Shown here: piece after piece, positions 8,719-16,683 of the stretch | Numbering within the stretch: the stretch's first letter is position 1 | Layout of the letters: each line of letters begins with the position of its first letter | NCBI GenBank assembly: GCA_027686065.1 | Contig: JAQCTH010000016.1 | Span: forward strand, 4,707 to 55,243 | Length of the DNA stretch: 50,537 nt | Direction: 5' to 3' | Origin: Clostridiaceae bacterium AF10-41 | GTDB lineage: Bacteria; Bacillota; Clostridia; Clostridiales; Clostridiaceae | Made by a program: the position numbers and the translations under genes | Notes under the pieces: model-generated | The model's input: the letters and a program-made list of their open reading frames with translations, nothing else | What the model was told of the DNA's origin: nothing | The model's database searches: none

Positions 8719-9357
8719 TTAATATATTTCTTCTGTATTCATTACTCGCTTTACAACATTTGAAACCACATCATGATCATACCCTTTTGATAATAAAAAT
8801 CTATATAACTTTTGCGATAATTTATATTTATCAGTTTCTCTCTTTGACAATATATTGTATTTTTTCAATACCATATTATATGCTATTTCTTTTTCATTTT
8901 CTTCATCTATGTTGGAAATTTCTTTTTCTATGAGATTATCGCTAATACCTTTTTTTATTAAATCATACTTTATCTTCTTCTTGCCTTGTAATTTACTCTT
9001 ATCTTTTACATACATCTTTACATAACTTGTATCATTTAACAAGTTATATTCCCTTAAAAAATCTATCGTTTTATCAATAGTTAAATGATCATATCCTTTT
9101 AATAAGAGTTTATCCTTAAGTTCTTTTTCACTTTTATAAGTTCTCTCTATAATTCTAAGAGCAGTATTTTTACATTTTATATAATTATCTTCCTTAGAAA
9201 TAAATGTTATTTTTTCTATATCAACTTTCTCATTTATTTTCAAATTTTCTTTATAAACTAATTCAGCACTTAACGAAAATGAATACTCGTTATCGATATA
9301 TATATTTACTCTTTCTTTATTTTTCTTTTGCACTTCTATTTTAGTAATAATATTCAT
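8719..9357 (-). CDS. recX: Regulatory protein RecX
   Basis: RecX binds RecA filaments and modulates recombination and the SOS response. The 212-residue protein shows three RecX-type helical repeats: KCKNTALRIIERTYKSEKEL with LLLKGYD, then TIDFLREYNLLNDTSYVKMYVKDK followed by GKKKIKYDLIKKGI, and at the end YKLSQKLYRFLLSKGYDHDVV. The N-terminal extension (ITKIEVQKKNKERVNIYID) is typical of Firmicute RecX. I place the start at ATG 9357, because GGAGA lies just upstream; the in-frame ATG at 9369 is itself part of that ribosome binding site. It is 16 bases downstream of the M16 peptidase gene and likely co-transcribed. Confidence 0.93.
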   Translation of the reverse strand: MNIITKIEVQKKNKERVNIYIDNEYSFSLSAELVYKENLKINEKVDIEKITFISKEDNYIKCKNTALRIIERTYKSEKELKDKLLLKGYDHLTIDKTIDFLREYNLLNDTSYVKMYVKDKSKLQGKKKIKYDLIKKGISDNLIEKEISNIDEENEKEIAYNMVLKKYNILSKRETDKYKLSQKLYRFLLSKGYDHDVVSNVVKRVMNTEEIY

Positions 9358-9373
9358 GATTTTCTCCATAATC

Positions 9374-10612
9374 TTAAGATTTTAATATGTGAATAGTTGG
9401 ATCGTTTAAAACTTCTTTTGCCACTTGTTGAATTTTATTCACATCCAAACTCTGAAGTTTTTCCATATCCGAAACAAATTCATATAGATTTTCATTATCT
9501 AATCCTTGATGAAGCATATAATTACATAGTTCAGAAGGATCTTCTAAGGTTGATATAACTGCTGTTTTATGAACTTTTTTCATAAGCTCTAAATCTCTTT
9601 CACCAATTTCTAAAGCACCATTTTTAACACCTGCTATTGTTTCATTTATTGATTTTATAGCTGCTTTCACATCATCTTCTCCAACTGCAGTATAGATATA
9701 TAAAGTCTTAACATTATTTGTCATATCTATACTTGTATAAATATCATATGCAAGTCCTCTTTTCTCTCTTACTTCTCTAAATAAAAGAGAATTTGAACTT
9801 TCTCCTAATCTATGATTTAAAATTCTAAGTGGAAGTTCTAAACTTCTATCTAGATTATAAAATGTATATAAATAAACTATGGTATTTTGTTCTATATTAG
9901 ACTTTGTGGTTGTTATAGATTTACAAATATTCTTTTCTTCGATAATATTTTTTTCTTGCTTTTTGCCACTTTCCCAATTAGAAAATTTATTTTTCACTTC
10001 ATTCAAAGCTTCATCATGATTATATGGTGATACTACTGTCACTAATGCATTATTAGGTTTATAGTATCTATTATAAAAACTAATTAAATCATCTCTTGTA
10101 TATTTTTTTACATTACATTCAAGTCCTGCAACATCATATTTTAAAGGACTATTTTTAAATGCTACTTCATTAATTCTTTTAAAGCTTAAATCTTCGATAT
10201 CATCCTTACTAGTCCTCATTTCTGCAAGAATTACTCCTCTTTCTTTTTCTAATTCTTCCTTGTCAAATTCAGGATTTATAATCATATCTCCTAAGATATC
10301 TATAGCATTTTTAAGTTCTTCATCTAAACAACTAATTGTATACACCGTTGATGTATAATCTGTATAAGCGTTATATTCTCCCCCTAAAAATTCTAATTCA
10401 TCATTTAAAGTTTCATAACCTCTATTTTTTGTTCCTTTAAATAACATATGTTCTATAAAGTGAGATATTCCTTTTTCATTTATATTTTCATATAAGGATC
10501 CAACTTTTATTCCAATATTTATAGATGTTATTTTTGTATCTTTTTTTATTGTTATAACTTCTAATCCATTATCTAAAATATGTTTTTCAACATTAAAATT
10601 CAATTTGAACAT
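9374..10612 (-). CDS. M16 family zinc metallopeptidase
   Basis: A 412-residue peptidase of the pitrilysin/processing-peptidase family, cytoplasmic (no signal peptide). The inverted zinc motif HFIEH is at residues 51-55 within GISHFIEHMLFKG, and the third-ligand region is ELEKERGVILAEM about 75 residues later. The second M16 domain has REVREKRGLAYDIYTS, the usual R/Y substrate-clamp block. It belongs to the YmxG/MlpA-like single-chain group common in Firmicutes. ATG 10612 is preferred, with GGTGGA upstream; an in-frame GTG at 10621 would add three residues. It leads an operon with recX and the transglutaminase-like protein. Confidence 0.92.
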   Translation of the reverse strand: MFKLNFNVEKHILDNGLEVITIKKDTKITSINIGIKVGSLYENINEKGISHFIEHMLFKGTKNRGYETLNDELEFLGGEYNAYTDYTSTVYTISCLDEELKNAIDILGDMIINPEFDKEELEKERGVILAEMRTSKDDIEDLSFKRINEVAFKNSPLKYDVAGLECNVKKYTRDDLISFYNRYYKPNNALVTVVSPYNHDEALNEVKNKFSNWESGKKQEKNIIEEKNICKSITTTKSNIEQNTIVYLYTFYNLDRSLELPLRILNHRLGESSNSLLFREVREKRGLAYDIYTSIDMTNNVKTLYIYTAVGEDDVKAAIKSINETIAGVKNGALEIGERDLELMKKVHKTAVISTLEDPSELCNYMLHQGLDNENLYEFVSDMEKLQSLDVNKIQQVAKEVLNDPTIHILKS

Positions 10613-10655
10613 ATATTCCACCCATTCTTCATACTTTTTTATTAAAAATTATTTT

Positions 10656-10685
10656 TTGACTTAAAATTAAATATAATAATATAAT
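10656..10685 (+). promoter_or_regulatory. Predicted promoter of the two-component operon
   Basis: TTGACT (10656-10661), an 18-base spacer and TATAAT (10680-10685) match a SigA-type promoter. The start of transcription would be near 10692, leaving a leader of about 90 bases before the ATG at 10785. In such AT-rich DNA chance matches are common, so support is moderate. Confidence 0.45.
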
Positions 10686-10784
10686 TATATATATGTTTTA
10701 CTTAATAATCTACATAATTAATCTTTACCATATTAATATTAACATTTATAATCAAAGTAAAGCATTTAGAATAGGGGGGCTTTT

Positions 10785-11459
10785 ATGAGAAAAAATATAC
10801 TATTAATTGAAGATGAAACTCGTATTAGATTTCTACTTAGAGATTACTTTTTAAAAGAAGGGTTTAATATTATAGAAGCATCTGATGGTGATGAGGGGCT
10901 TAATTATTTTATAAGCACTAAAGTAGATTTAGTTATATTAGATATTATGATGCCTAAGGTAGATGGAATTACAGTTTTAGAAATGATAAGAAAAGCTTCA
11001 ACTATACCTGTCATACTATTAACTGCTAAAGGACAAGAAGAAGATAAGTTATTTGGATATGAAATGGGAGCAGATGATTATATAACTAAACCTTTTTCCC
11101 CTAAAGTATTAATAGCTAAAGTAAAAGCGTTACTTAAGAGAACTTCTGAAGAAAGTTTTTCTAGTTCGAAAGAATATGATGGTTTAACTATAAATAAGTT
11201 ATCTCATGAAGTTAAGATAAATAAAGAAATTATTAATCTTTCTCCTAAGGAATTTGAACTTCTATCCTATCTATCTGATAATGAAGGAATAGCACTATCT
11301 AGAGATACTATACTAGATAATGTATGGGGTTTAGATTATTATGGAGATTTAAGAACTGTAGATACAAATATAAAAAGGCTTAGAGAAAAGCTTGGTGATA
11401 AAGCTAGTTGCATAGTTACAGTTAGAGGAAGTGGTTATAGATTTGAAGCAAAAAAATAG
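10785..11459 (+). CDS. OmpR/PhoB-family response regulator
   Basis: 224 residues: an N-terminal receiver domain (1-118) with acidic pocket E9/D10, phospho-acceptor D53 in DLVILDIMMPK, conserved Thr in ILLTAKG and Lys in ITKPFSP; then a winged-helix DNA-binding domain (about 128-224) with INLSPKEFELLSYL and the recognition part DLRTVDTNIKRLREKLG ending in VRGSGYRF. It would be phosphorylated by the kinase encoded immediately downstream and bind DNA as a dimer. GGGGGG precedes the ATG. The C-terminus overlaps the kinase reading frame. Target genes and signal are not visible; the divergent operon (M16, recX) begins less than 180 bases away. Confidence 0.95.
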   Translation: MRKNILLIEDETRIRFLLRDYFLKEGFNIIEASDGDEGLNYFISTKVDLVILDIMMPKVDGITVLEMIRKASTIPVILLTAKGQEEDKLFGYEMGADDYITKPFSPKVLIAKVKALLKRTSEESFSSSKEYDGLTINKLSHEVKINKEIINLSPKEFELLSYLSDNEGIALSRDTILDNVWGLDYYGDLRTVDTNIKRLREKLGDKASCIVTVRGSGYRFEAKK

Positions 11460-12954
11460 ATTTAGTGTATCAAAAAAATTATTTTTAATAACCTTCGGTT
11501 TAATTTTTATCATGCTAATTTTCAGTATGTTATTTCAAATTTTATTTTTTGAAGATTTCTATTTAAATAGAAAAGTAAAAGATATGATAAAAGATGCTAA
11601 TAAATTTAGCACATTAAATTCTTATACTAACGAAAATCTTTTAACCGATGCATTATATAGATTCGAGCAAGAAAATGATTCTAAAGTTGCTATTTTTTCA
11701 TTAGATGGTAAATTTAAGGTTTTACCAAATTACGATAAAAGTACAGATGATTTTCAGGTTTTAACAGCATTTTGTGCTGAAATTATTAATGATAAAGCGC
11801 TTATTAATGAAGTTTTGACTTCTGGTAAACCACAAGCTAATATTTTTGAGAATAAATCAAGTAATTCAAAAAAAATTGGTATTTTATCTCCAATGTCATT
11901 AAATTCTAGAAATGATTCTATTATTGTAACAGTTTCATCTATGCAACCTATTAATGAAGCTGCTGGTGTTATTAAAGAATTTTATGAGTACCTATTTTTA
12001 GGAGTTAGTTTAATTGCGATTTTGCTGTCTTCTGTTTATGCAAACTTAATTTCTAAACCACTAGTAAATATAAATAAGGTTGCTAAAAAAATGTCTTCAA
12101 TGGATTTTACAGCTAAATGCGAAGTGACTTCTGATGATGAAATTGGAAATCTTGCCATAACATTGAATTTTCTATCATCCACATTAAAAAATGCATTAGA
12201 TGACTTGAAACAAAAAAATAGAAAGCTAGAAGAAGATATTGAAAAAGAACGTAAGCTAGAAGAAATGAGAAAAGATTTTGTTGCCAGTGTTTCACATGAC
12301 CTAAAAACTCCTATTGGTATAATAGAAGGGTATGCAGAAGGCCTTAAAGATGGAATTGCCACAGGCGAAGATGCATTAATTTATATTAATACTATTATTG
12401 ATGAATCACATAAAATGAACAGATTAGTAACTAATATGTTGGAAATTTCAAAACTTGAATCTGGAAACATAGAATTAGTTATAGAAAAATTTAATATACT
12501 TAGACTTATTAGAAAACTTATTAAAAGTTTTTCTTTAGAATTTTCTTCTAAAGCTATAGAATTAGATTTAATATCTGACTTAGAATACTGCTATGTTATT
12601 GGAGATATATTTCAATTAGAGCAAGTCCTTACTAACCTTATTAGCAATGCTCTCAAATATACTCCAAATGAAGAAAAAGTTATAATAGAAGTTAGTACAA
12701 ATAATAATATTGTAAATATTTCTATAGAAAATAAAGGTGCTTATATACCTGAAAATGAAATACAAAATTTATATACTAAATTTTATAGAATTGATAAAGC
12801 AAGAAACTCTTCTAAAGAAAGTAATGGCCTAGGACTAGCAATAGTAAAAAGAATTCTAACTCTTCATGAAAGTTCATATTCACTAACAAATACAACTGCT
12901 GGTGTTAAATTTGAATTTACTTTAAAAAAAGCTGACGATTTGGAAATGATATAA
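11443..12954 (+). CDS. Sensor histidine kinase
   Basis: A membrane histidine kinase of about 503 residues paired with the upstream regulator. Order: first membrane helix (about 12-33), extracellular sensor region (about 36-170), second helix (about 182-200), HAMP (to about 253), coiled-coil linker, HisKA with the phospho-accepting His in SHDLKTP (about residue 285), and HATPase_c with N box (LISNALKYTP) and G2-type GLGLAIVKRI. Start choice is uncertain: the frame is open from GTG 11431, but AGAGGAA abuts it, so TTG 11443 (reading LKQKNRF) fits better. It overlaps the regulator gene by 17 bases, indicating translational coupling. A GC-rich hairpin follows the stop. Confidence 0.93.
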   Translation: MKQKNRFSVSKKLFLITFGLIFIMLIFSMLFQILFFEDFYLNRKVKDMIKDANKFSTLNSYTNENLLTDALYRFEQENDSKVAIFSLDGKFKVLPNYDKSTDDFQVLTAFCAEIINDKALINEVLTSGKPQANIFENKSSNSKKIGILSPMSLNSRNDSIIVTVSSMQPINEAAGVIKEFYEYLFLGVSLIAILLSSVYANLISKPLVNINKVAKKMSSMDFTAKCEVTSDDEIGNLAITLNFLSSTLKNALDDLKQKNRKLEEDIEKERKLEEMRKDFVASVSHDLKTPIGIIEGYAEGLKDGIATGEDALIYINTIIDESHKMNRLVTNMLEISKLESGNIELVIEKFNILRLIRKLIKSFSLEFSSKAIELDLISDLEYCYVIGDIFQLEQVLTNLISNALKYTPNEEKVIIEVSTNNNIVNISIENKGAYIPENEIQNLYTKFYRIDKARNSSKESNGLGLAIVKRILTLHESSYSLTNTTAGVKFEFTLKKADDLEMI

Positions 12955-12980
12955 GGCTGTCCACAGGACAGCCAATTTTT
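12955..12980 (+). terminator. Intrinsic terminator of the two-component operon
   Basis: GGCTGTCC (12955-12962), loop ACA, GGACAGCC (12966-12973), then AATTTTT. It begins directly at the kinase stop codon. Confidence 0.88.
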
Positions 12981-12981
12981 A

Positions 12982-13305
12982 TTACATAAAAAAACTTATA
13001 ATTAATAGTATTGATAAAATAATGTTTGATATCAGTACTATTTTAATATTAGTAGATATTGTACTGATTCCTTTTTCTTCTTTACTTTCTAGCATATCCA
13101 CCATAATTAATATTTGATCAAGTTTGTTTAAAACTTCTTTATTTAATTTTTTATTTTCTCCAATTTCACTTATATTTTGTAAAACTTCTTTTTTACTTTT
13201 CTCAACTTCTTCTTTTATATCATCAATTACTATGTCTTTATATAAACATTTAAGCTTTTCTCTTACGTTATCCCTTATAATATCTTCTCTTAAATAATTA
13301 TCCAC
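12982..13305 (-). CDS. Tail-anchored small protein
   Basis: Not recognised as a known family. 107 residues: a charged helical region (about 1-75, including VEKSKKEVLQNISEIGENKK and LNKLDQILIMVDMLES) followed by one C-terminal membrane helix (about 85-106, IVLISNIILSILLIISFF) that ends at the stop, the layout of a tail-anchored protein with its bulk in the cytoplasm. The start is GTG 13305, with GGAGGAG 8-9 bases upstream. It overlaps the upstream coiled-coil gene by 8 bases, so the two are translationally coupled and probably interact. It ends next to the two-component terminator. Confidence 0.78.
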   Translation of the reverse strand: MDNYLREDIIRDNVREKLKCLYKDIVIDDIKEEVEKSKKEVLQNISEIGENKKLNKEVLNKLDQILIMVDMLESKEEKGISTISTNIKIVLISNIILSILLIISFFM

Positions 13306-13933
13306 CTAATATCTCCTCCTCAATATTTAACATTCCATCAATAATAATTGAAAGATATTCATAATTTAAAATCAATTCTACATCTTTTAAAACTCCAGAG
13401 TTTAATAATTTAACCATACGATCTTTTTCTTTTAAAAATTCTTTTTTTATATAATTTAACAATATTCTAATTAAATTCTCTTCGGCTGTAGAAGACTCAT
13501 CAAAATCCTTAATTTGATTTTTTAATTTTTTAAGCTTTTTAATTTCATAATCTTTTATTTTTTTTATTTCATTAACTGCTTCTTCAATATCCTCTAAGCT
13601 TTCAAAGTCAATATCTTTATTACCTTCCTTTAAAATTGAAACTATTCTTGCTTCTCTTTCTTTATCTAATTCTAAAAAACTATTTTCTAAATTTTTAATT
13701 GAATTTTCTGTATTGGATATTTTATTTTTCAGTTCATTTCTTTTACTGTTTATAAACTTAATTTCATATTTTTTTGACTCTAGAAATCTTCTTATAAGCA
13801 AATTTTTATTTATATTTCTATCTAAATTATAGTCTGTAAATTTATCCTTATAATCTTCTAAAAATAATTTTGTACCTTTATATATAAAATAGTCTTCTTT
13901 TAAATAATTATTATTTTTCATTTCCTCAACCAC
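13298..13933 (-). CDS. Coiled-coil protein of unknown function
   Basis: 211 residues, very rich in Lys, Glu, Asn and Ile. A long central coiled coil spans about residues 55-145 (heptad-like runs such as LKNKISNTENSIKNLENSF and YEIKKLKKLKNQIKDF); no enzymatic motif, signal peptide or membrane helix. It is followed by a helical tail (NLIRILLNYIKKEFL). The frame opens with GTG 13933, after AAGGA; ATG 13921 is an alternative start with GAGGAA directly before it. It overlaps the tail-anchored gene downstream by 8 bases, which suggests a two-protein unit with this protein as the soluble partner. The upstream region shares a conserved 20-base element with recQ. Confidence 0.75.
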   Translation of the reverse strand: MVEEMKNNNYLKEDYFIYKGTKLFLEDYKDKFTDYNLDRNINKNLLIRRFLESKKYEIKFINSKRNELKNKISNTENSIKNLENSFLELDKEREARIVSILKEGNKDIDFESLEDIEEAVNEIKKIKDYEIKKLKKLKNQIKDFDESSTAEENLIRILLNYIKKEFLKEKDRMVKLLNSGVLKDVELILNYEYLSIIIDGMLNIEEEILGG

Positions 13934-14015
13934 AATCCTTCACCCCACTATCTAAATATCTACTCTTTAATAGTTATGTTATGCTTATATATAAACTTAT
14001 AAATACTGACTTTAT

Positions 14016-14035
14016 TTAAATACTATAAATTTCAA
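14016..14035 (-). repeat. Copy 1 of a 20-base repeat, also at 38779
   Basis: TTGAAATTTATAGTATTTAA (minus strand) is identical to 38779-38798, and weaker similarity extends on both sides to about 60 bases. Each copy starts exactly 83 bases upstream of the first codon of a minus-strand gene (13933 and 38696). It may be a shared promoter or leader element, or the trace of a dispersed repeat. Confidence 0.6.
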
Positions 14036-14118
14036 ATATAATTAGTTAAGTGTACAATATTTCTTGCAACTTATATAATAATAATATGCTTTTAAATATA
14101 TTATTATTATAAAAAAAT

Positions 14119-14142
14119 AGTAGAAATTTAAAATTCCTACTA
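14119..14142 (-). terminator. Hairpin downstream of the zinc-ribbon gene
   Basis: An imperfect stem pairs AGTAG...AATTT (from 14119) with AAATTCCTACT (to about 14142), followed on the minus strand by an A/T-rich tract with TATTTTTTT. Confidence 0.55.
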
Positions 14143-14151
14143 CTTAAAAAT

Positions 14152-14289
14152 TTAACCTTCAATTAAATTAAAATCTTGTATCTTTTTTATTTTCTTACAC
14201 TGAGGACAAATAATTAAACACTCACTCTTTGAATCCTGAAAATTATACCCACATTTATTACATGTACATTCTGATTTATTTATCTCCAT
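14152..14289 (-). CDS. Small zinc-ribbon protein, 45 residues
   Basis: A short gene reading MEINKSECTCNKCGYNFQ and ending KKIQDFNLIEG. Cysteines at 10 and 13 (CNKC) and 28 and 31 (CPQC) give two CxxC knuckles about 15 residues apart, the layout of a zinc ribbon; C8 and C24 are extra. ATG 14289 follows GGAGGGTG, and a hairpin follows the stop, so it is very likely real. Such mini-ribbons may bind nucleic acid or a partner protein; no function is known. It lies between the SPFH gene and the coiled-coil gene on the same strand. Confidence 0.78.
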   Translation of the reverse strand: MEINKSECTCNKCGYNFQDSKSECLIICPQCKKIKKIQDFNLIEG

Positions 14290-14432
14290 TTTCTTCACCC
14301 TCCTTATAGACCTAATTATTACCACATATTATTTTTCTTATTCTACTAAAATTATTTTCAACTTTTTGATAGAAATTTTTAGACTATACATTTATACTCA
14401 TAGTTTATATAAATATTCTGAAATTATTATAA

Positions 14433-14466
14433 AAAAATAGACTATATAAAAATATAATCTATTTTT
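14433..14466 (-). terminator. Intrinsic terminator of the SPFH gene
   Basis: A 14-bp stem (14433-14446 with 14453-14466, one G-U pair) just after the SPFH stop codon, with T-runs at the end on the minus strand. Confidence 0.75.
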
Positions 14467-14472
14467 CTCTTA

Positions 14473-16533
14473 CTAATTTACTTCTGATTCTGTAGGTTTC
14501 TTTTCTCTTAAACTAGCCATTATTTCTTCTTTTATTTTTAATATTTCCTTTGACTCCTCAATAGTTTTACTTTCTCCTATTTCAGTTAATTTTTCACTTA
14601 ACAATAACATAACTAAAGATTCAAATGCATTTGCTCCCTTACCTTCTCCTTCAGCTCCTGTATTTATAAGTGTTCTTGGAACTATATCAATACTTCCTTC
14701 TTTTATTGCATTTGTAAATGAAGTCATAACATCATTAATAACTTTATATTGTGGTCCACCATAGGCATTTACTTGTTCCTTTGCTGCTATTGCTTTTGAT
14801 ATACCTACTCTTGCTTCCTTATCAGCATCAGCTTCTGCTGTTATCTTAATTTTAAAAGCTTCCGCTTCAGATTGTTTTTTAACTTTATAAGCCTCAGCCT
14901 CAGAAAGATTTTGAATTTTTTCTACATCTTGCTTAGCTTTCATAAGTTCAGCTTTTCCTTGATTTTCTTGAATTCTAATATTAATATCTGATTCTGTTAA
15001 AGTAGTTTGTTGCTTTGCAATAGCCTCTGCTTCTCTAAGTTCTTTTTCTTTTTCAGCTGCTTTTTGTTGAGTTTCATAGGTTTCAAGCTGTTCCTTTGCA
15101 ATTTGTCTACTTCTTAGTTGAGTTAATATTGTTTCAATATTTGTATCTGACTTAGAGCTTCCAGGAGTTCCTATTAATACTTCTTCTAGTTCTAAATTAT
15201 AGTGATCGAACTTGCCTTTCATTTCTAATGAACTTTGAGCTTGAATTTCATTTCTTTGTTGTATTAATTCTATTAATGTTTTAGTTTGTCCAATATTTTT
15301 AAAATAAGCAGATACCATAGGATCTAAAGTTTGATCTACAAGCATCTTTATATCTCCAAATCTTTGAATTACAAGAGGTGCTTTTCTATAGTCTATATGG
15401 AATACAACAGATAGTGGTAATGTTGGTTCAAAAGCGTCTTTAGTAATTAAATTTACTTCTTTAAGATTTTCATCATATTTATGACTACCATTTTGATTAC
15501 TAATCCACTTTAATATTACATTAGTGGTTGGAACTTTAATTATATTACCCGCATAGGTGTTGAATGCGTATTTACCTGGCATTAATGCTTCATTCCAAAC
15601 CCCTCTGTAGCCCTTCTTAACTAATTCCCCATGTTTATAATCACTTCCAGAAAAATCTTCACCTTTAGATCCTGTATATGAAACCACTACTCCTACAAAT
15701 CCAACGGGAATAATAATCTTTTGTATATATTCTACTGTAGCAAATAATCTATTTATAAAGTAAGTACCATCAGCTAAAACTTGATATTGCCTACCCCTAT
15801 ATCCACCAGCTTTTAAAAATGCATCAATATCTTGAAAATTATTATGATAATTTTCATCGTTATGATTATCTCCAACTATAGGACATATTATATTTTCTGA
15901 TCCCAATGATTGTCCATCATGTACTGTTACTATTCCTACTAAATCACTATTACCCTCAATTATGATAGGCTCAAATCCCCTTCTTTCCGAAATTAATCTA
16001 GACATAGTGGAAATTGTATCTAATTCCTGTTTATTTCCCATTTTTAAATAATAAGTTTTATTTTCTGTAATAATTACAAATTGTGCAAGATTAAATGCAT
16101 AGGTACCCTCTCTTATTATTCCCCTTTGTGGACCTTTTTGTCCTCCATTTTCTAAGAAACCTCTTACATCTTGAAAGTTATTTCCCTCTCTGACTACTTT
16201 TCCTAAGGTTTGTGTTGCTTCTAAAGGCTTTCCATCTCTCGCGAAAACATAGGCAATTTTCCCTTGGGGTATTGTAACTAAAGGAACTATATGAACTTTA
16301 TAAATGAATGGTGTCCTAAAATGAATACCTCCTCTTAGTAATGCTGGTTGATATCCTGCTTCACCCTTCAATGCAATTATTTGTTCATTCAAGGATCCCT
16401 TAGTAGACCACCATTTTTCAACGATCCCTACCTTATCATTTGGAATTATTCTAAATCCTATAATCCATAGTAATATTATTACTCCAAGAACTATAGATAC
16501 TACTTTAATTCCAAGTAAAATCATTTCATCCAT
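14473..16533 (-). CDS. SPFH/flotillin-like membrane protein with four N-terminal repeats
   Basis: 686 residues from ATG 16533, which follows GGAGGTG; the longer frame to 16605 has no ribosome binding site. One membrane helix near the N-terminus (about 5-26) is followed by four beta-rich repeats with the core G-Y/Q-x-G...L/I-x-x-G-x-Y/H-x-F/N, at about 56-76, 129-150, 242-263 and 306-327. These are linked by strands such as IIIPVGFVGVVVSYTG. Then comes an SPFH/band 7 domain (about 355-470) and a long Ala/Glu/Lys coiled coil (about 475-600) rich in EAEA motifs as in flotillins (KKQSEAEAFKIKITAEAD). Proteins of this class oligomerise on membranes as scaffolds or large cages. Its partner is unknown; topB upstream is separated by a terminator. 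Confidence 0.88.
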   Translation of the reverse strand: MDEMILLGIKVVSIVLGVIILLWIIGFRIIPNDKVGIVEKWWSTKGSLNEQIIALKGEAGYQPALLRGGIHFRTPFIYKVHIVPLVTIPQGKIAYVFARDGKPLEATQTLGKVVREGNNFQDVRGFLENGGQKGPQRGIIREGTYAFNLAQFVIITENKTYYLKMGNKQELDTISTMSRLISERRGFEPIIIEGNSDLVGIVTVHDGQSLGSENIICPIVGDNHNDENYHNNFQDIDAFLKAGGYRGRQYQVLADGTYFINRLFATVEYIQKIIIPVGFVGVVVSYTGSKGEDFSGSDYKHGELVKKGYRGVWNEALMPGKYAFNTYAGNIIKVPTTNVILKWISNQNGSHKYDENLKEVNLITKDAFEPTLPLSVVFHIDYRKAPLVIQRFGDIKMLVDQTLDPMVSAYFKNIGQTKTLIELIQQRNEIQAQSSLEMKGKFDHYNLELEEVLIGTPGSSKSDTNIETILTQLRSRQIAKEQLETYETQQKAAEKEKELREAEAIAKQQTTLTESDINIRIQENQGKAELMKAKQDVEKIQNLSEAEAYKVKKQSEAEAFKIKITAEADADKEARVGISKAIAAKEQVNAYGGPQYKVINDVMTSFTNAIKEGSIDIVPRTLINTGAEGEGKGANAFESLVMLLLSEKLTEIGESKTIEESKEILKIKEEIMASLREKKPTESEVN

Positions 16534-16631
16534 ACTACACCTCCAATATTTAATAATGTAATTATACCAAATATTGGTTAATAAATAGATATTCATTTTG
16601 AACAAAAAAGCTTGTATTTTCTTCGAAAAAA

Positions 16632-16669
16632 AGCAAAAGAAATAAACATCTCTATTTATTTCTTTCGCT
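16632..16669 (-). terminator. Intrinsic terminator of topB
   Basis: A 15-bp stem with one G-U pair (16632-16646 with 16655-16669), followed on the minus strand by TTTTTTCG. It starts 15 bases after the topB stop and separates it from the SPFH gene. Confidence 0.85.
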
Positions 16670-16683
16670 ATCTATTTATTACA

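Noticed and set aside
12036..12362. Minus-strand ORF of 108 codons within the histidine kinase
   Set aside because: It lies opposite the HAMP/HisKA coding region and has no homology-like motifs or ribosome binding site; the plus-strand kinase is certain.
16534..16605. N-terminal 24-residue extension of the SPFH protein
   Set aside because: No ribosome binding site before 16605, and the segment is rich in Asn, Tyr and Ile from AT-rich untranslated DNA; GGAGGTG precedes ATG 16533.
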